Both the position numbers and the translations under genes were made by a program. Positions 44,474 to 56,592 of a stretch of 64,000 bases of DNA are shown piece by piece (within the stretch, counting starts at the first letter, position 1; every line of letters begins with the position of its first letter). The notes under the pieces were generated by a model. It was not told the origin of the DNA and ran no database searches. It saw only the letters and a program-made list of their open reading frames with translations. Origin of the DNA: Hexactinellida sp. DTS-2022 (lineage: Eukaryota > Porifera > Hexactinellida); NCBI GenBank assembly GCA_028753945.1, contig JAPNXP010000001.1, positions 4,206,501 through 4,270,500 of the forward strand, written 5' to 3'.

Positions 44474-46281
44474 AGTATAAATATCCAATTAACAGATACT
44501 ATATTATTGATGCCAATCAACTATTTGAGGAATTTGAATAGAATGAAGTATTTCAGCTACCATCTATAAAATGCTGTGGCATTACCCTCATCCTACCTCA
44601 GAAATTAATATAGTTACTGCTTTTACATTGCATGCATATCTCTGTGTTTTTAGGTGGTAAATGTTAGTCATCTATCACTTAGACGCCGATTATAAGAAGT
44701 GGTCACCTACAAGCACAATTGTACAGAAATTGAAGAAAAGGTGATAAAAAATGGATTTTCAGATGGGCAACATATATCAAGCCAATTGATAAACCAAATC
44801 TTAAAAGCATTCAAAAGCACCTTTCCGTTATACTAAGGAAAGTAATAGCAAAGACGGCAGTGACTGCGATGGTCTTGAAAATGTTTGCAAGGAACCTAGA
44901 AAACTTTATTGATAAACTTTCCAAGGGTAAGCATTTCCCTTCTCTGCACAAACTGCTTGCTCATTCTTAACAATAAATTTCCTGGTAAAACAAAGGTTAC
45001 GGAATACAAAATCTTTCTGAGGAATGCTTATAAGCATGTAATAAAATATGTCAGGAGATAAAGAGAGAACTTATCAAGAAAACATCCTTTCCGACAACTT
45101 TCGTGACATTTTAATAACACTTTTGTGCTGTAGTGACCCAATTTTGATTGCGAATCGTCTGAAGACTGCTAGAAAAACTAAACCAAACGAAGATACAGTT
45201 TAGAACAATCTCAACAGGAAAGCCTTTACGAGTCCCTGATAATACACAAACAATTCAAACTGAATGACGTAAATACGAATTATTTTTTGTGTTTTTAATA
45301 AAATGGAACTAGTATATTATTTCCAGGTTTACCTTAAGAGTTGCGGTAGAAACACTATTAACAAGCATAATGAGCATTCCATTCCTTAATCATATAATTT
45401 GGCACAATACCTTCAAGTTGCAGGTTATCATCATTATGTTGATCCAATAATGATAGGTCAAGGAGTCAAAATTTTACCCAAGGTAAAATGGCGACTCGGC
45501 AATCTAAAAACTAGAGCAAACCTTCACGCTTCATAATTGGCATATGCTATGCAATTGAATAATTGATAAGTTGAGATCTAGTTGAAGGCCGATAAATTAA
45601 TTCAACGTAAACGGTGCTGTGTCAGAGTGCTCGGGGAATTCTTTCTTGGGGATATTTCTTAAGGAGGAAATTACATTAGATAGCGGGTTTAATTTTCTTG
45701 CTCGAAAAAATGAAAATCCGATTTAATTGTTACTGTGTTGACAACCACGCATAGGGTCAGAAATCATTGCTTATCGTTTGCTTTTGTCTATCTCCCATAT
45801 CCTCTGGACCAGTTATAGATAAAATTCCAAATTTTCAAAATAGGAGTATCATGGATTACATTTGTTTACCTGGGATCACGATTTTGAATATATACCTTTA
45901 AGGCACTCTTAAATTTGCAGTGTGGAATAATTCGGATAGAGAATTTTTTGACATAATGTTAAATAGCATGAGTGCATTTGCTTTAACAATACTGGAAACG
46001 TATAAAAATGTAATTATTCGTTGTCTGGATAAATAAAATATTCTTACATAGTCCCAAAAGTCAAGCATAATTTGAAAATTAAGTGCCTTTATTGTTGACT
46101 TACTTCGATATATTTCATCATGCTTGATTTAAATGTGTTGAGAGCATTTATGTGAATTCTTCACTATTTGATTGAATTTAGATAGTTTGCAAAACGAAAT
46201 AATAAAAAAGTTAACCCAAAAATCAGATTTCTAACCGTCCAGTTTCTTCAATCAACTTGGAACATACAAAAAAATATATAC
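44474..46281. other. Intron sequence, nothing recognised
   Basis: About 1.8 kb with short broken frames only. No TIR pairs found by eye. Confidence 0.35.
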
Positions 46282-46430
46282 CAGGTCCGGCTGAAGTGGA
46301 CAGGCAAGTCAGGCCATGGCCTGACCACTTGTATCTAGAGTTCAGGCCAATAGCTTGACCGTTCTTACGTCACTAGTTAGCCCTGTCAAGCCATGACCTG
46401 ATCACTTCATAACTGCTTCCGCCGGCCCTG
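46282..46430. mobile_element. Short MITE, same family as 40540-40657
   Basis: Ends CAGGTCCGGCTGAAG and CTTCCGCCGGCCCTG. Shares CTTACGTCACTAGTTAG and CATGACCTGATCACTT-type blocks with the other copy. Duplication poor (5 of 8). Confidence 0.65.
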
Positions 46431-46484
46431 TAATACACATATATCTAAATCTTTTGAGTTTAATAGTAAGATTAATGTAAACTA

Positions 46485-46665
46485 CAGTGGAACCTCCACA
46501 AACGGGGCCTGTGGAAACGGGGATCCTCTGAAAATTGGGTAAAAAAAAGAGCAAATTCCTAGTCCCACATAAATGAACCTCCACAAAGGGGGAATCGGCA
46601 GAAATGGGGAATCGGGGTGGCTAAGACCTTGCGTCTCTGGCACCCCGTTTGTGGAGGTTTCACTG
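46485..46665. mobile_element. Pogo/Tc1-like MITE
   Basis: Ends CAGTGGAACCTCCACAAACG and GTTTGTGGAGGTTTCACTG between TA dinucleotides. Confidence 0.9.
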
Positions 46666-47123
46666 TAATAAATTATGATGTGTTTTAAGCAGTTTTTAGA
46701 CGAGTTAGAAAAAAATTAACAAGGTTTTTGGAATGTATGAATCGCTTTCCTAACTGTGTAAATACAAACTCATGCGTACTATTGACGTAATACTTATTCT
46801 CCATTTTGCCATCATTGATATGTCTGCCCCATTACAAGAACGTTATAATTAACCCACATTTGCATTTCCTTTGTTCACGCACGCTTGATAATTATTTATT
46901 AAAGAGGTTAATTTACTCTCTAAAGTATAATTACTTGCGCATTTTGATTGATTAGTTACTCTGCGTCAGAACATAACCACACAACAACCGCTTTGCGGTT
47001 GTTGTGTGATTTAATTCTTGCAAAGTTAAATATCGCGTAATTAGGCATAAAATAAATTTGAATGTGAATTCTAATAAGGTAGATATTCTGGGAACGCCGG
47101 CTTCTTGGTGGTAGAGTGCTGAC
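46666..47123. other. Non-coding with a perfect hairpin at 46978-47009
   Basis: CACACAACAACCGC-TTT-GCGGTTGTTGTGTG is a 14-bp stem. A similar hairpin (ACACCAACCGC-GAA-GCGGTTGGTGT) is at 56728-56755, so it is probably part of a dispersed element; Helitron 3' ends carry such GC hairpins, but no CTRR end with the right context is established. Confidence 0.4.
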
Positions 47124-47337
47124 CAGGCTTTCATCCAGACAAAAATTTCTGCGCGCCTAGATTTAGTTTGAGCTCGTTCATTTTTCATTTTGTACGCCTA
47201 GTTTGCACATTTTGTATTAAGTATATGGGAGCATCTCTCGATATTGTACGCCTAGACACGATGTTTGTACGCCTAGATTAAAATCCATCCAAATTACGCT
47301 CCTTTAGGAGCGCTCAATACGCCTGGATAACACCCTG
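47124..47337. mobile_element. hAT MITE (CAGGCTTTCATCCAG)
   Basis: TIRs CAGGCTTTCATCCAG and CTGGATAACACCCTG with an exact GTGCTGAC duplication (47116-47123, 47338-47345). Internal TGTACGCCTAG motifs. Best-defined member of the family at 19229, 37793 and 48195. Confidence 0.95.
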
Positions 47338-48194
47338 GTGCTGACCTTCCAGATATCAATTTAATAGTCTTGTCTTGCCAGATATATTTTAAAATCTAAA
47401 TTTTCAGCTGTGACGCAACATTTTTTGTGGGACACTATTTTAGTGGTTGAGCGAAGTCATTATATGTTCCGTATCCTGAAAAATTTGTAGGGGTAATACT
47501 TTAAATAGCATTATTAATCCATTATATACTATAAACAGTATATAATAAGTTGGCTTCATTATTTGAACTCTGCGAACACAAAATTATTGTGTTAAAAACA
47601 AACTCACAGAAGAGATAATTTGTTTTCTTAAGATTACAAAAAAAATTAACTATGGTGGAGAAGATTTATGTTGCACTAAAAAAGTTATTGTTAGCAAAAT
47701 CTGACTAATTTTATGAAGGCTGTAAAAACAACTGATTCATAATTGATGGTGAATCATAATCATATTGTGAATCACGATCAGAAGAAACAGCACTAATCGA
47801 GTGTGTATAAATTGTATTCACACAGGGGAATAAATGCGAAAATAAAATAATAAAAATTGGGTCAAGTCATAGTCGTGTCAAGTACAGTCCAATCTAGACC
47901 AAGAAACTGAATAGTGTTCCGGCGGTTCCTAATTTTATTCATTGCTATAACAAATGTCACACAAAAATAATATAGCTTTCAGAGCAAATTGTAACTAGTA
48001 CTCGTAGATCCAGGAAGTAATTTTAAATCTTTAGAATTGGCAAGTTCACCATGCACCTAATCGTAGGTAATTCACAATATTATAAGACGAAATTCTGGCA
48101 AATTAATATAACCATCTTGACTAACTTATCGAACTTCAGACGTGTGAATAAGACACCTGCAAAGCGAGTGACTATGTGAGTGTGCAGTGTTCTA
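47338..48194. other. Intron sequence, nothing recognised
   Basis: AT-rich; no ORF, no obvious inverted ends. Confidence 0.35.
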
Positions 48195-48370
48195 TCCAGG
48201 AGCTCGTCATACACCTACACCTAGAGACGTATAAATGGAGATGTGTTTGCGTTTAGGAGCGCGAAAACTGCCGATAGTTATTTCTAAAAATAACCTTATA
48301 GGCGTACAAAATTCATACTCTAATGACCTTATGAGAGTAATTCCAGTCCTGTATAATACCCTTTGAATGT
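48195..48370. repeat. MITE relative of the AGGCGTA family
   Basis: Starts TCTATCCAGGAGCTCG and shares GCGTTTAGGAGCGCGAAAAC with 37793-37972. Confidence 0.6.
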
Positions 48371-48661
48371 GTTCTACCTCGAAGCGACAGGACAATCAAA
48401 GCGCGCTAGTTGGATAGACAAAAAAGTTGTATGTATGCATATAGTAGTATATACGTATCTTTTTATAAAATACATTAAATGAAAAGGGCTTGTTCAAGCG
48501 CTGCGTATTGACAAATTCCAGAAATTAGACACCCGAGTTTCATGTCAAGCTTTTGAACATTTGTGATAGAAATGATGGTCTGTTACACATTGGCAAATTA
48601 ACGCCCACCCTATTGGAAACTCTACTTACATTTGAACGGCCCCTAATTGAGTACGTATTAC

Positions 48662-48834
48662 CCTGTGATGTCTCCGAATCTATGTCTTCAAACTCCTGAA
48701 ATCTGGAGTCCTTACTACGGGATGGGTTCAATTCTTCATCGGTTATTGGCTTCAAATCTTTCATTATTAGAGAAAGGTTTAAAGTTTTATTTCGAGATTT
48801 AAACTTTTCTTCAGCTTCATCTTCGTTGAGGTAT
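48662..48834 (-). CDS. GTF2F1: TFIIF alpha subunit (RAP74), middle exon
   Basis: This 173-nt exon lies between acceptor CTTTCTTTTCAG and donor GTAATA. It encodes NEDEAEEKFKSRNKTLNLSL, then IMKDLKPITDEELNPS and an acidic end (EFEDIDSETSQ). The first block corresponds to the conserved 'EEAEEEWERRNKVLNHFSIM' stretch just after the RAP74 dimerisation domain that pairs with RAP30. Phase 2 in, phase 1 out, matching 37145. The preceding N-terminal exons were not found. The gene is split by introns of about 11.5 and 24 kb. Confidence 0.8.
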
Positions 48835-49276
48835 CTGAAAAGAAAGGAATCGATAAAGAGCTGTCAATAATAATTTTCAGCCCATAATATGGACTGTATA
48901 CACATTAGTACACTCAAACCTCAATTATCCAGGCATATCGTTTGTGGTTCTAACTACGGGGAATTTTCCCAGATTTATGAATAATCCATATTTCTAGACT
49001 CATATAGTGGCTATTCCATATTTTCTATATTCATTCAAAAATCTAAAACTGATGCTTTTAAGATGTAGTGGAAAGATTTAAGATAAGCGTTTGTAAATTA
49101 ATTTCTGATCAAAACTTAATTATTAGCTTTGCTGATAGCAATAAGGGTCATTTTGAACTTTTATTAATTTGTCTACTTATTTCTGGTAAACAACAAAAAC
49201 AACTACGTAATTTCCACATTAGAAATGTATAAATGCGAAATTCGAAATTAGTATACTTGTTACCTATTATCTATAC
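48835..49276. other. Intron; single copy of the 135-bp repeat at 49136-49270
   Basis: The repeat unit abuts the target site of the P element. The remainder is unremarkable. Confidence 0.5.
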
Positions 49277-49397
49277 CATAGCCTACTATACATAAGGCCT
49301 AACATCAAAATGTGGATTTCGGACCAGGGATGGGTTAGCCGATATGAATTGATTTCGAAGGGAATATCATTTATTGGCCATTTCTGATACTAAATAG

Positions 49398-49795
49398 CAA
49401 GGTTGCAACCGAATAGTTGACCGAATAGTTGCTTGCCCATTTGCTAAGAATCGGTCGCTTACCCAAATTCAGGTTTATTGGTTTTATAGGAACCCTGGTA
49501 TATTTAGCTCATCAAATATAAGCATTCGGCTTACCTGATGATAATATTTCCTGATCTAATATTAGTTTTCGGTTGACCAAATAGTATTATTCGGTTGACC
49601 GAATAGTACAATTTGTCAACCGAATACTAACATATATTTAACAAAATATCATTAGCAGGTGAAGCAAATACTTGTATTTGTAGACACTGATATATATGCG
49701 GTCCAAAATGGCAAATAATACTGGGTTTTGGTAAGCGACCGATTCTTAGCTAATGGGCAAGCAACTATTCGGTCAACTATTCGGTTGCAACCTTG
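49398..49795. mobile_element. hAT MITE (CAAGGTTGCAACCGAATAG)
   Basis: TIRs CAAGGTTGCAACCGAATAG and CTATTCGGTTGCAACCTTG, exact CTAAATAG duplication (49390-49397, 49796-49803). The inverted match continues inward (GACCGATTCTTAGC). Confidence 0.95.
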
Positions 49796-49893
49796 CTAAA
49801 TAGTCTATAATATGCCAAACCAACCATAAAATTGGTCAATTTGCAACCAGGGTTAATTTTGAAGATGAAATTATTAATAACCCATAATGTATA

Positions 49894-50062
49894 CAGTAGA
49901 GCCTCTGAACAACGGACACCTTGGGACCGGAACCGTTGTCCGTTATTTAGAGGTTGCTTTTCTATTAGCCATATGCTAAATAAATAAATCCGTGCCACGA
50001 GGGTTGTCCGTTAATTAGAGGTTGTCCGCTATTTGGAGTGTCCGTTAAGGGAGGCTCCACTG
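49894..50062. mobile_element. Pogo/Tigger-like MITE
   Basis: Ends CAGTAGAGCCTCTGAACAAC and GTTAAGGGAGGCTCCACTG, flanked by TA. Contains repeated TTGTCCGTTA(T/A)TTAGAGG. Confidence 0.9.
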
Positions 50063-50066
50063 TATA

Positions 50067-50326
50067 CCGTATGTACTCTAATAGTAGCCCCTATTCGAAT
50101 AATCGCCTACCTCCAATAATAGCCCCCCCAAATAAGCAAATACAAATTTACTACCGGTACCCTGAGTAAATTTCTTCATCTAATATCAGTCGCAATACGA
50201 TTATCAACCGACTATACTAAATAAATTGTATCAACATGTGATATTCTCGAAAAGTCACATAAATTATTGGTCAGAAAATGGCCTAAAAAATAATAATCGC
50301 CTAGGCTACTATTCGGATAAATACGG
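50067..50326. mobile_element. Tc1/pogo-like MITE (CCGTAT..TAGTAGCC)
   Basis: Left CCGTATGTACTCTAATAGTAGCC-type end and right GGCTACTATTCGGATAAATACGG between TA dinucleotides, directly abutting the previous MITE. Confidence 0.75.
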
Positions 50327-50463
50327 TATTATTAATGTACATATATAAACATTTATCTAAAAATTTGTATTTCCACTAATATCTCGTTATTTCTCACTAT
50401 TTCTCTATATTAATCAACCTTTCTGATACTTTCCAATCTGTTTCCGTTAACCTAGCTATTATC

Positions 50464-50785
50464 ATGCCCAACAACTGTTCTGCACCAGGTTGTAAAAGCA
50501 ATTTTTATGACCCAACCGACAGAATGCCTGTGTTCAAGATGTCACAGAAGCCTGATGAACTGAGACATGCTGGTTACGAGCGCTGCACAGAGATGATATA
50601 GATGAACTGAAAGTCGTGTACGTGTGCTCATAACATTTTAGAGAAGATGAAGTCGAAACAACACACAAATTTCCCAATGGAGACGGGAGTTTTCGAGAAA
50701 TACCAAGAAACCGTCCTAATCTGAAAGATGGAGCTGTGCCAACTATTTTACCAGGATGTCTACGGTATTATTCATCTCATACTGC
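50464..50785 (+). pseudogene. THAP DNA-binding domain of P element P1
   Basis: Starts ATG with MPNNCSAPGCKSNFYDP and MPVFKM, then, after a one-base shift, LHRDDIDELKVVYVC, a stop where 'K' is expected before HF, and finally NLKDGAVPTILPG. This is the C2CH zinc finger (C-x4-C...C-x2-H) by which P transposases bind their own ends. Disrupted by the frameshift, the stop codon and the MITE at 50786. Confidence 0.8.
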
Positions 50786-51047
50786 AACGGCGGATTCCTG
50801 GGGGGGCAATTGCCCCCCCCCCCCTCAGTTTTTTCAACATTAGAATAACTGAAATTAAATTAATTAGTGAACAAGAAGGATAATATAATTTATTGGAAGT
50901 TCTAATAGAATGAATACGCACGTATGCTAGCATGGACAAATTGTAGTTTAGTATGTGTACTATGTAGTATTATATAATGGAATCAAAAAGTAGCTCTGAG
51001 AAGGTTCAATTCCCCCCCCCAGAATCTTTTAAAGAATCCGAAACTGT
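50786..51047. mobile_element. hAT-like MITE with poly-C runs in the P-element exon
   Basis: Left AACGGCGGATTC and right GAATCCGAAACTGT, exact CATACTGC duplication (50778-50785, 51048-51055). Contains CCCCCCCCCC and GGGGGGG runs near the ends. Confidence 0.9.
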
Positions 51048-51055
51048 CATACTGC

Positions 51056-53664
51056 CACAAAACGCACACGTCTATCTCTAGAGGACAAGGATGATGAACT
51101 TCTCTATCAAGCAGTTAAACTAAGTCTAGAGTCAGATGTCGAAGAGAATGAAAATTTCAAGATCCACAGTTTCCAATGATTTACAAGCTAAGTTACCCTT
51201 ACTCTCAATTGCTAGTATATGGTCTGCGTGGTATCCCGACGAATATACATTAATTTTTATGCGTCCTCGTATAGATAGTTGTAAGATTGAAGTTAATACG
51301 TACTTATCGGTAAATATTGACTTGTCCGTCAAAGTTTTTCATAATGGTGTAAATCTTTCGATTTCTATCGTAACGCTATGTGATGTTCGACAAATTGATT
51401 CGCTTCTAATTGAAATTTCTATTCCGCCATCTGCACCAAAAATCTCTGAGAATATTTCCACTAATTTTGATAACACATCTCATATCGCATCTGCGGAAAG
51501 TAATATCCAGCAAGTTATTGATAACATGTACGACGGTAAATCTGATGATGACTTGGTTCCTTGTCCTGAAGTTTCAAGGCTCCAGTTTGTTATTTGTCAG
51601 CTTCGAAATAGTCTTGTTCCAAAAAAGAGGCGGAGGTATAACGTATTGACGCAGATCTTAGCTCTTAAAACACATCTCATTTCTCCTGCTTCTTATCACT
51701 ATCTACAGAGCATGTCTTGCATTTCTCTCCTCATTCCAATACCTTACAAAAATTGTATTCATCCTTTGGACTAGAAAATGAATTCTTTATGTTTCTTAAG
51801 GAATCCACACATTCCTATTCTCAGGAACAGAGGCATGTCATTATTCAAATGGATGAAATTCACGTGAAATCTGATATTTCTTATAAAGGAGGGAGAATGT
51901 TTGCTTCAACCTCGATCCAGATAATCCTACCAAGACAGTTTTCGCCATCATGGTGTCGAGTCTGTATAAGAAATGGTCTTGTATTGTTCGTCTATTCCCA
52001 TGTGCTTCTGTAACAGCTGAAAAGTTATTCGACACTATCAAATCTTGTATTCATGATGTTGAAGATTGTGGCTTGTTCGTTGAAATCATCTCCACTGACA
52101 ACTATCCCCTTAATGTGAAACTTTTCAAATTGTTTCCCCCTAATAGAAAGCTGGAAACTCGAGTATCACACCCTTGTGATATACGCAGAGGTATTTTCCT
52201 TACATTTGACTTCGTACATATTCTGAAAACTATTCGCAATAATTGGTTGAATCAACAAACTGATAATAAGCTCTTTTCTTATCCTGATTTGAACTGTTTT
52301 TCTATTGACCGATGCGCTTATCCATTGAAAATCTGTCATGCTTCTTTCCGTGATATCCGTATACTATATAATTCTGAGATAGATAGCCTTGCTAAACTTG
52401 CCCCTCGTTTGACTTCTAAGGCTTGTTATCCATCCAATTTAGAACGTCAAAATGTTAAGTTGGTCCTAAAAGTAGTACACGAATCTACAATTGCTGCTCT
52501 AGCTATCCAGGATGAGCAGCGTTCTCCTGCATTCAAATGCAACACCTCTGATTTCGTTGAGATTCTCCTATCTCTCTGGAAAATTTTCAATATCAATATG
52601 CCATATAAACATATCAGGTTGAACGACCCATTGTCTAATCCAATAAGATTTAACGATGAGCGTTTTCTCTTACTGACTAGGATTGTCTATTGGCTAGAAG
52701 CTTGGGAGTCACTGTCTGGGAAAGGTGGCAAATTAGGCAAGCAGACGTTTACCAGCTTCAAACATGCATGCCTCGTGTTGCCACAGATAGCAAATTTTCT
52801 AACTCAGGACTGTGGGTTTTCATACCTCTTGACATCTTTCTTGCAGACTGATCCATTGGAACATCATTTTGGACTATATCGTATGATGTCAGTAGCTAAT
52901 TATCATGTTTCCTATCTTCAGATCTTAGAATCAGAACGTCGTCTTAAAGTATCCAATATACTACGTCTATTTTCCAATCAGAATGATTCTAGTACTTCTT
53001 TGCAAGAGTTCATTCAATCATTTTCACCATCGGATAGCGCAGATTCTACCAGTGAAGTTGACCTAGATCCTTTCTTGAGCGCTATATCAGACCTCTCAGC
53101 CATTGACTGTAAATTTCAGGTACTTCAGTCATTAGCCTTTATTGCTGGCTATTCAGTACATCAATACTTGAAACGTAGTCAACCATGTCGTATATGCCGG
53201 GATTCTTTGACTATTGAAAGAGATTTACTCGTCGATGAATCTGATACTATATCTAAGTTCAAACTATTAGAACTCTCTGATCGAGGAGGTTTGAAATATC
53301 CATCGGAGGTAGTCCTAGAATCTATTGTCACTGTTTGGAAGATCTTATTTGCATAGAAAATGATAGCAAACTAATGGAGATATTTGTGAAAGGTCATTGT
53401 AGAAAAATTCTTGTTGACTTATCTATGAATGTATTATTAGATGCTGATGGTTGTAAATTATGGAGAGAGAAGTGTTCATCTTGTAGTGTGAATGGTTCCC
53501 ATGTCCTTCAGAAGATTGCATTCGTAACTGGGAATTGTTTCTTAGCGAATAAGGTTAAAAATTACAATTCTATGGTGATTTTCAAGAATACTGAGAAGCG
53601 AAAGTTAAAAAAATCCATTAAAGCATACTTATTCATGTGTGTATTCTTAGTTGATTTGATTTGA
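51056..53664 (+). pseudogene. P-element transposase (P1), catalytic and C-terminal parts
   Basis: Frames join across shifts near 51730, 51920 and 53335. Motifs: YNVLTQILALKTHLISP; IIQMDEIHVKSDISYKG with the first catalytic Asp; IISTDNYPLNVKLFK with the second; a GTP-binding-type insertion region; ERFLLLTRIVYWLEAW with a candidate catalytic Glu; and the family hallmark TDPLEHHFGLYRMMS. The C-terminus has CRICRDSLTI and NKVKNYNSMV. These are P/THAP9-type transposase features. The product would cut and re-insert DNA with 8-bp duplications, using GTP as cofactor in the Drosophila enzyme. Damage is limited to frameshifts. Confidence 0.85.
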
Positions 53665-55094
53665 TGTATTGTTAATTGGAACCACAAATATATTTTTATC
53701 ATTTTACACTAGGTAACAGAAAGATTTAGTGATGTTCCCGTCAGAATAATAAATAGTAATGAGAAGTTCTATGCTGTTGCGAGATGTTTGATGAAACTAA
53801 TAAGTGATGAATGCACCGTGTTGCCTCTTATAATGTATTTGCGATCTGTAATTGTAAAATTATGTCTATAACTATTAAATATATGTTGAATTATATATCT
53901 TATATATTAAATCACAATGATTTTTTGTATTTTTTTGTTCGGAATTGATTGAAAAACTGGTAAGAGCTGCAGACTTGAAATTTGGCAGAGGGGTGGGAAA
54001 TAATGTTTCTAGGAAAAAGTTCTAATATCTAAGAAAAATATTCATGTCTTCCCTCTCAAAAGGTGTCAAAATTATCAGTTGTTAAGTATGCATTATAGAA
54101 AGCCTAACTGAGACTGCAATTTAATTGGCTGAAAAAATAAATACAAATAATTCTGGGTCAATACATTTGACCAATAAATTTTACCCTATAAGTTAGTACT
54201 TCAATAGTCTCATTAATCGCATAAATAGTCCATTTAGTAAAAGTTAAACTCAAACCTTTCATTCCACCTTATAAACTCTTCATTTCCAAACTTTTGATTA
54301 ATTAATCAATTAGATTTCAGATTTGCCACTCATAAACCCGAAAAAGATATATTTGTTAGTTAGGAATAAATTTCGTATCAATGACTTTTTTTAGCATGAA
54401 TTAATGTATTAATTTACCGAGGATCATGAGCATATATTATTATGATTTAGTCTAAAAGTCTTTCTTTCTGAAATATCAAATTTGTCTATTCTAATTAAGG
54501 AATCAAAATTGTTGTAAATTCACGCGAGGGCCGAAGGCTCGAGAATAAGTTGTGAGAACGCGCGTATTGCGGTCGGTCAGCTTAAATATACTGCTTAGGT
54601 CTGCTAAAGGTTATACTATACACGGTCATTTGTATATAGGCTAGCGGACAGCTATTATAATTCCTGAATGATTCCCGTAATATAATTAACCTGCGTATGA
54701 GGCCTTCGAACGTTACGAGGGGGGAGAAGGATTAAGAATGTCACAGATCGTACTTTTTATTCCAAAATGGCAAAAAACGTGACGTAAGGAAAGGGATGTA
54801 TAATTTTCGTTAAATTTCCGTGACACTCCACAGTATCTAAATACAACAGGCAAAACATTTGAAAAGGTATTTGCCATGAATACAAGCGAGGGCCGCAGGC
54901 TCGAGTGCAAGTTGTAAGAACGCGTAGCGCGGACGAGCAGCTTGTTAATATTAAATCAGTTGTATTCAATTTTAGTATGCTTATGGGGTGGAAACCGTAT
55001 TATCAGTGATATGATGGTTCTAAAGCTTTTAGAAAGGTTTAACTGACTTAAAATATACATCTTCTCTAAATTTGCTATTGCCTGTATTTTATCG
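53665..55094. other. 3' non-coding region of P1; two copies of a GC-rich motif
   Basis: GCGAGGGCCGAAGGCTCGAG (54522) and GCGAGGGCCGCAGGCTCGAG (54888) are each followed by AAGTTGTxAGAACGCG and CAGCTT, about 365 bp apart. Probably a dispersed element. No gene. Confidence 0.5.
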
Positions 55095-55180
55095 TTTATA
55101 TCGGCTAACACATCCCTGGTCCAAAATCCACATTTTGATGTTAGGCCTTATGTATAGTAGGCTATATCTATACTCTATAC

Positions 55181-55432
55181 CAGTGGTTCTCAAACTTTTT
55201 ACAGCGCGGACCACTTCAGCAAATATTAGGATCTCCGCGTTCCTCCATAATGACCGATATTTATATACTCATCTGAAAACGAAGTACAGCAAAACGTGCT
55301 ATAAAGTACAATTGCATTTGCATTGCATACATTACAATTTTAAATATTTTAAAGTAAAATGAGATACCTCCGCGTACCACTAGAAGGAGCTCGCGTACCA
55401 GTGGTACGCGTACCACAGTTTGAGAACCACTG
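55181..55432. mobile_element. hAT MITE (CAGTGGTTCTCAAAC)
   Basis: TIRs CAGTGGTTCTCAAAC and GTTTGAGAACCACTG, exact CTCTATAC duplication (55173-55180, 55433-55440). It landed 8 bp beyond the P element, so its target overlaps the P element's own duplication. A related right end is at 63150-63222. Confidence 0.95.
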
Positions 55433-55440
55433 CTCTATAC

Positions 55441-55942
55441 TATTAATACACAAGGCTGGGTGTAGGTGTCCAGATCATGTCCCTAAATCTCGGATTTAGG
55501 GACATATGTCCCCAAAATACTCCATAAAAACACACTTTTATGGTGGATTTCCTTATAGGGAATTGAGCTTTTTTTTACCTAAATTGTGTTGTAAAAAAAG
55601 CTTAGCTTTTAAATTGTGTCCCTAAATGTGCGATTGAGAGACACTTTCTGGCGGTGTATATACGTATATATACATATATATATATATATATTTGTTTGTA
55701 TGTTCCGGGTTGATTGAATAAAGTGGACGGTTTCCAAATGTGATTTTTGGCATATAGGAGTAACTTTTGGCCCCCACCAACAAGTTGTGATTTCCACTCG
55801 AAATTTCTCACACCTCGACAAGTTATGACGTCATTGTCACATTTCGAGAACCTTGAAAATTCACTTAATCGCACATAATTCGCGCCTTCTAAGAGATAAA
55901 ATCTGAAAATTTAATAGAATATGCACATTAATGATGCGGACA
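55441..55942. repeat. Non-coding; dispersed 220-bp repeat at 55700-55920
   Basis: Same block as 41140-41360. An (AT)n run at 55660-55691. 55480-55600 has repeated GTCCCTAAAT motifs. Confidence 0.6.
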
Positions 55943-56584
55943 TAGGGCTTACAATCGCGGAAATATTTTGCAATCCGGATTTCGGGATTGACATTTTTTC
56001 TAATCCCGGGATCCCGGGATTTCGGGATTAGACAAAGAAACCCAAGGGTGCCTAGTAAGCCACCTTCACACTTTATATTTTGTTACATGCTTTGCATTGA
56101 GCCAGCTTACCACATACAGATCTCAGAAAATGTTTCCATATTTCTGCAACAGTAAAATTTTGAAATTTAGTACTTTCAGCATAGGAAGATAATTACATAT
56201 TTATAGAATTCTATAATATTAGTCATAATTTAATTAAATAGGAATCTTCGATTCATCGATCATCGTTTGTTAAATTTTAACAACAATGACCACAAAGATT
56301 ATCATTCAACACTGTATCCAAATAAGAGTTGATAATAAATTATATGCATCTTACAAGTGGGTGATTGTTTGTCTAGCTAGGGAATCTAATTAAATATGTT
56401 TGGATCATACAAGCAAACTTGTCCCATTCTTTGACTGCAAATAAAGCCATTAGATACCAAGTTCGGAATCCCGGGATTGAGAAATAATCCCGGGATTGGA
56501 AAACGGGATCGGGATTAAAAAAACAAATCCCGGGATATTACCCCGGAGGTGAAATGAATCGGGATCCCGGAATTGTAAGCCCTA
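55943..56584. mobile_element. hAT-like element of ATCCCGGGAT repeats
   Basis: TIRs TAGGGCTTACAATC and (one mismatch) GAATTGTAAGCCCTA, exact TGCGGACA duplication (55935-55942, 56585-56592). Subterminal ATCCCGGGAT palindromes lie on both sides of an AT-rich centre. Confidence 0.9.
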
Positions 56585-56592
56585 TGCGGACA

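Larger units (their letters stand above)
49277..55165 (+). mobile_element. Near full-length P element (THAP type), copy P1
   Basis: TIRs ATAGCCTACTATACATAAGG (from 49278) and the complement (to 55165), each followed inward by GACCAGGGATG or its inverse, with the 8-bp duplication ATCTATAC (49269-49276, 55166-55173). It is 5889 bp and encodes a THAP domain and a P-type transposase on the plus strand. Four MITEs are inserted in it (49398, 49894, 50067, 50786). It lies within or upstream of GTF2F1, in the opposite orientation. Confidence 0.9.

Noticed and set aside
46978..47009. GC hairpin resembling a Rho-independent terminator
   Set aside because: Not a bacterial sequence; the same hairpin type recurs as part of dispersed repeats.
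51841..52041. Minus-strand ORF
   Set aside because: Shadow of the P-element transposase.
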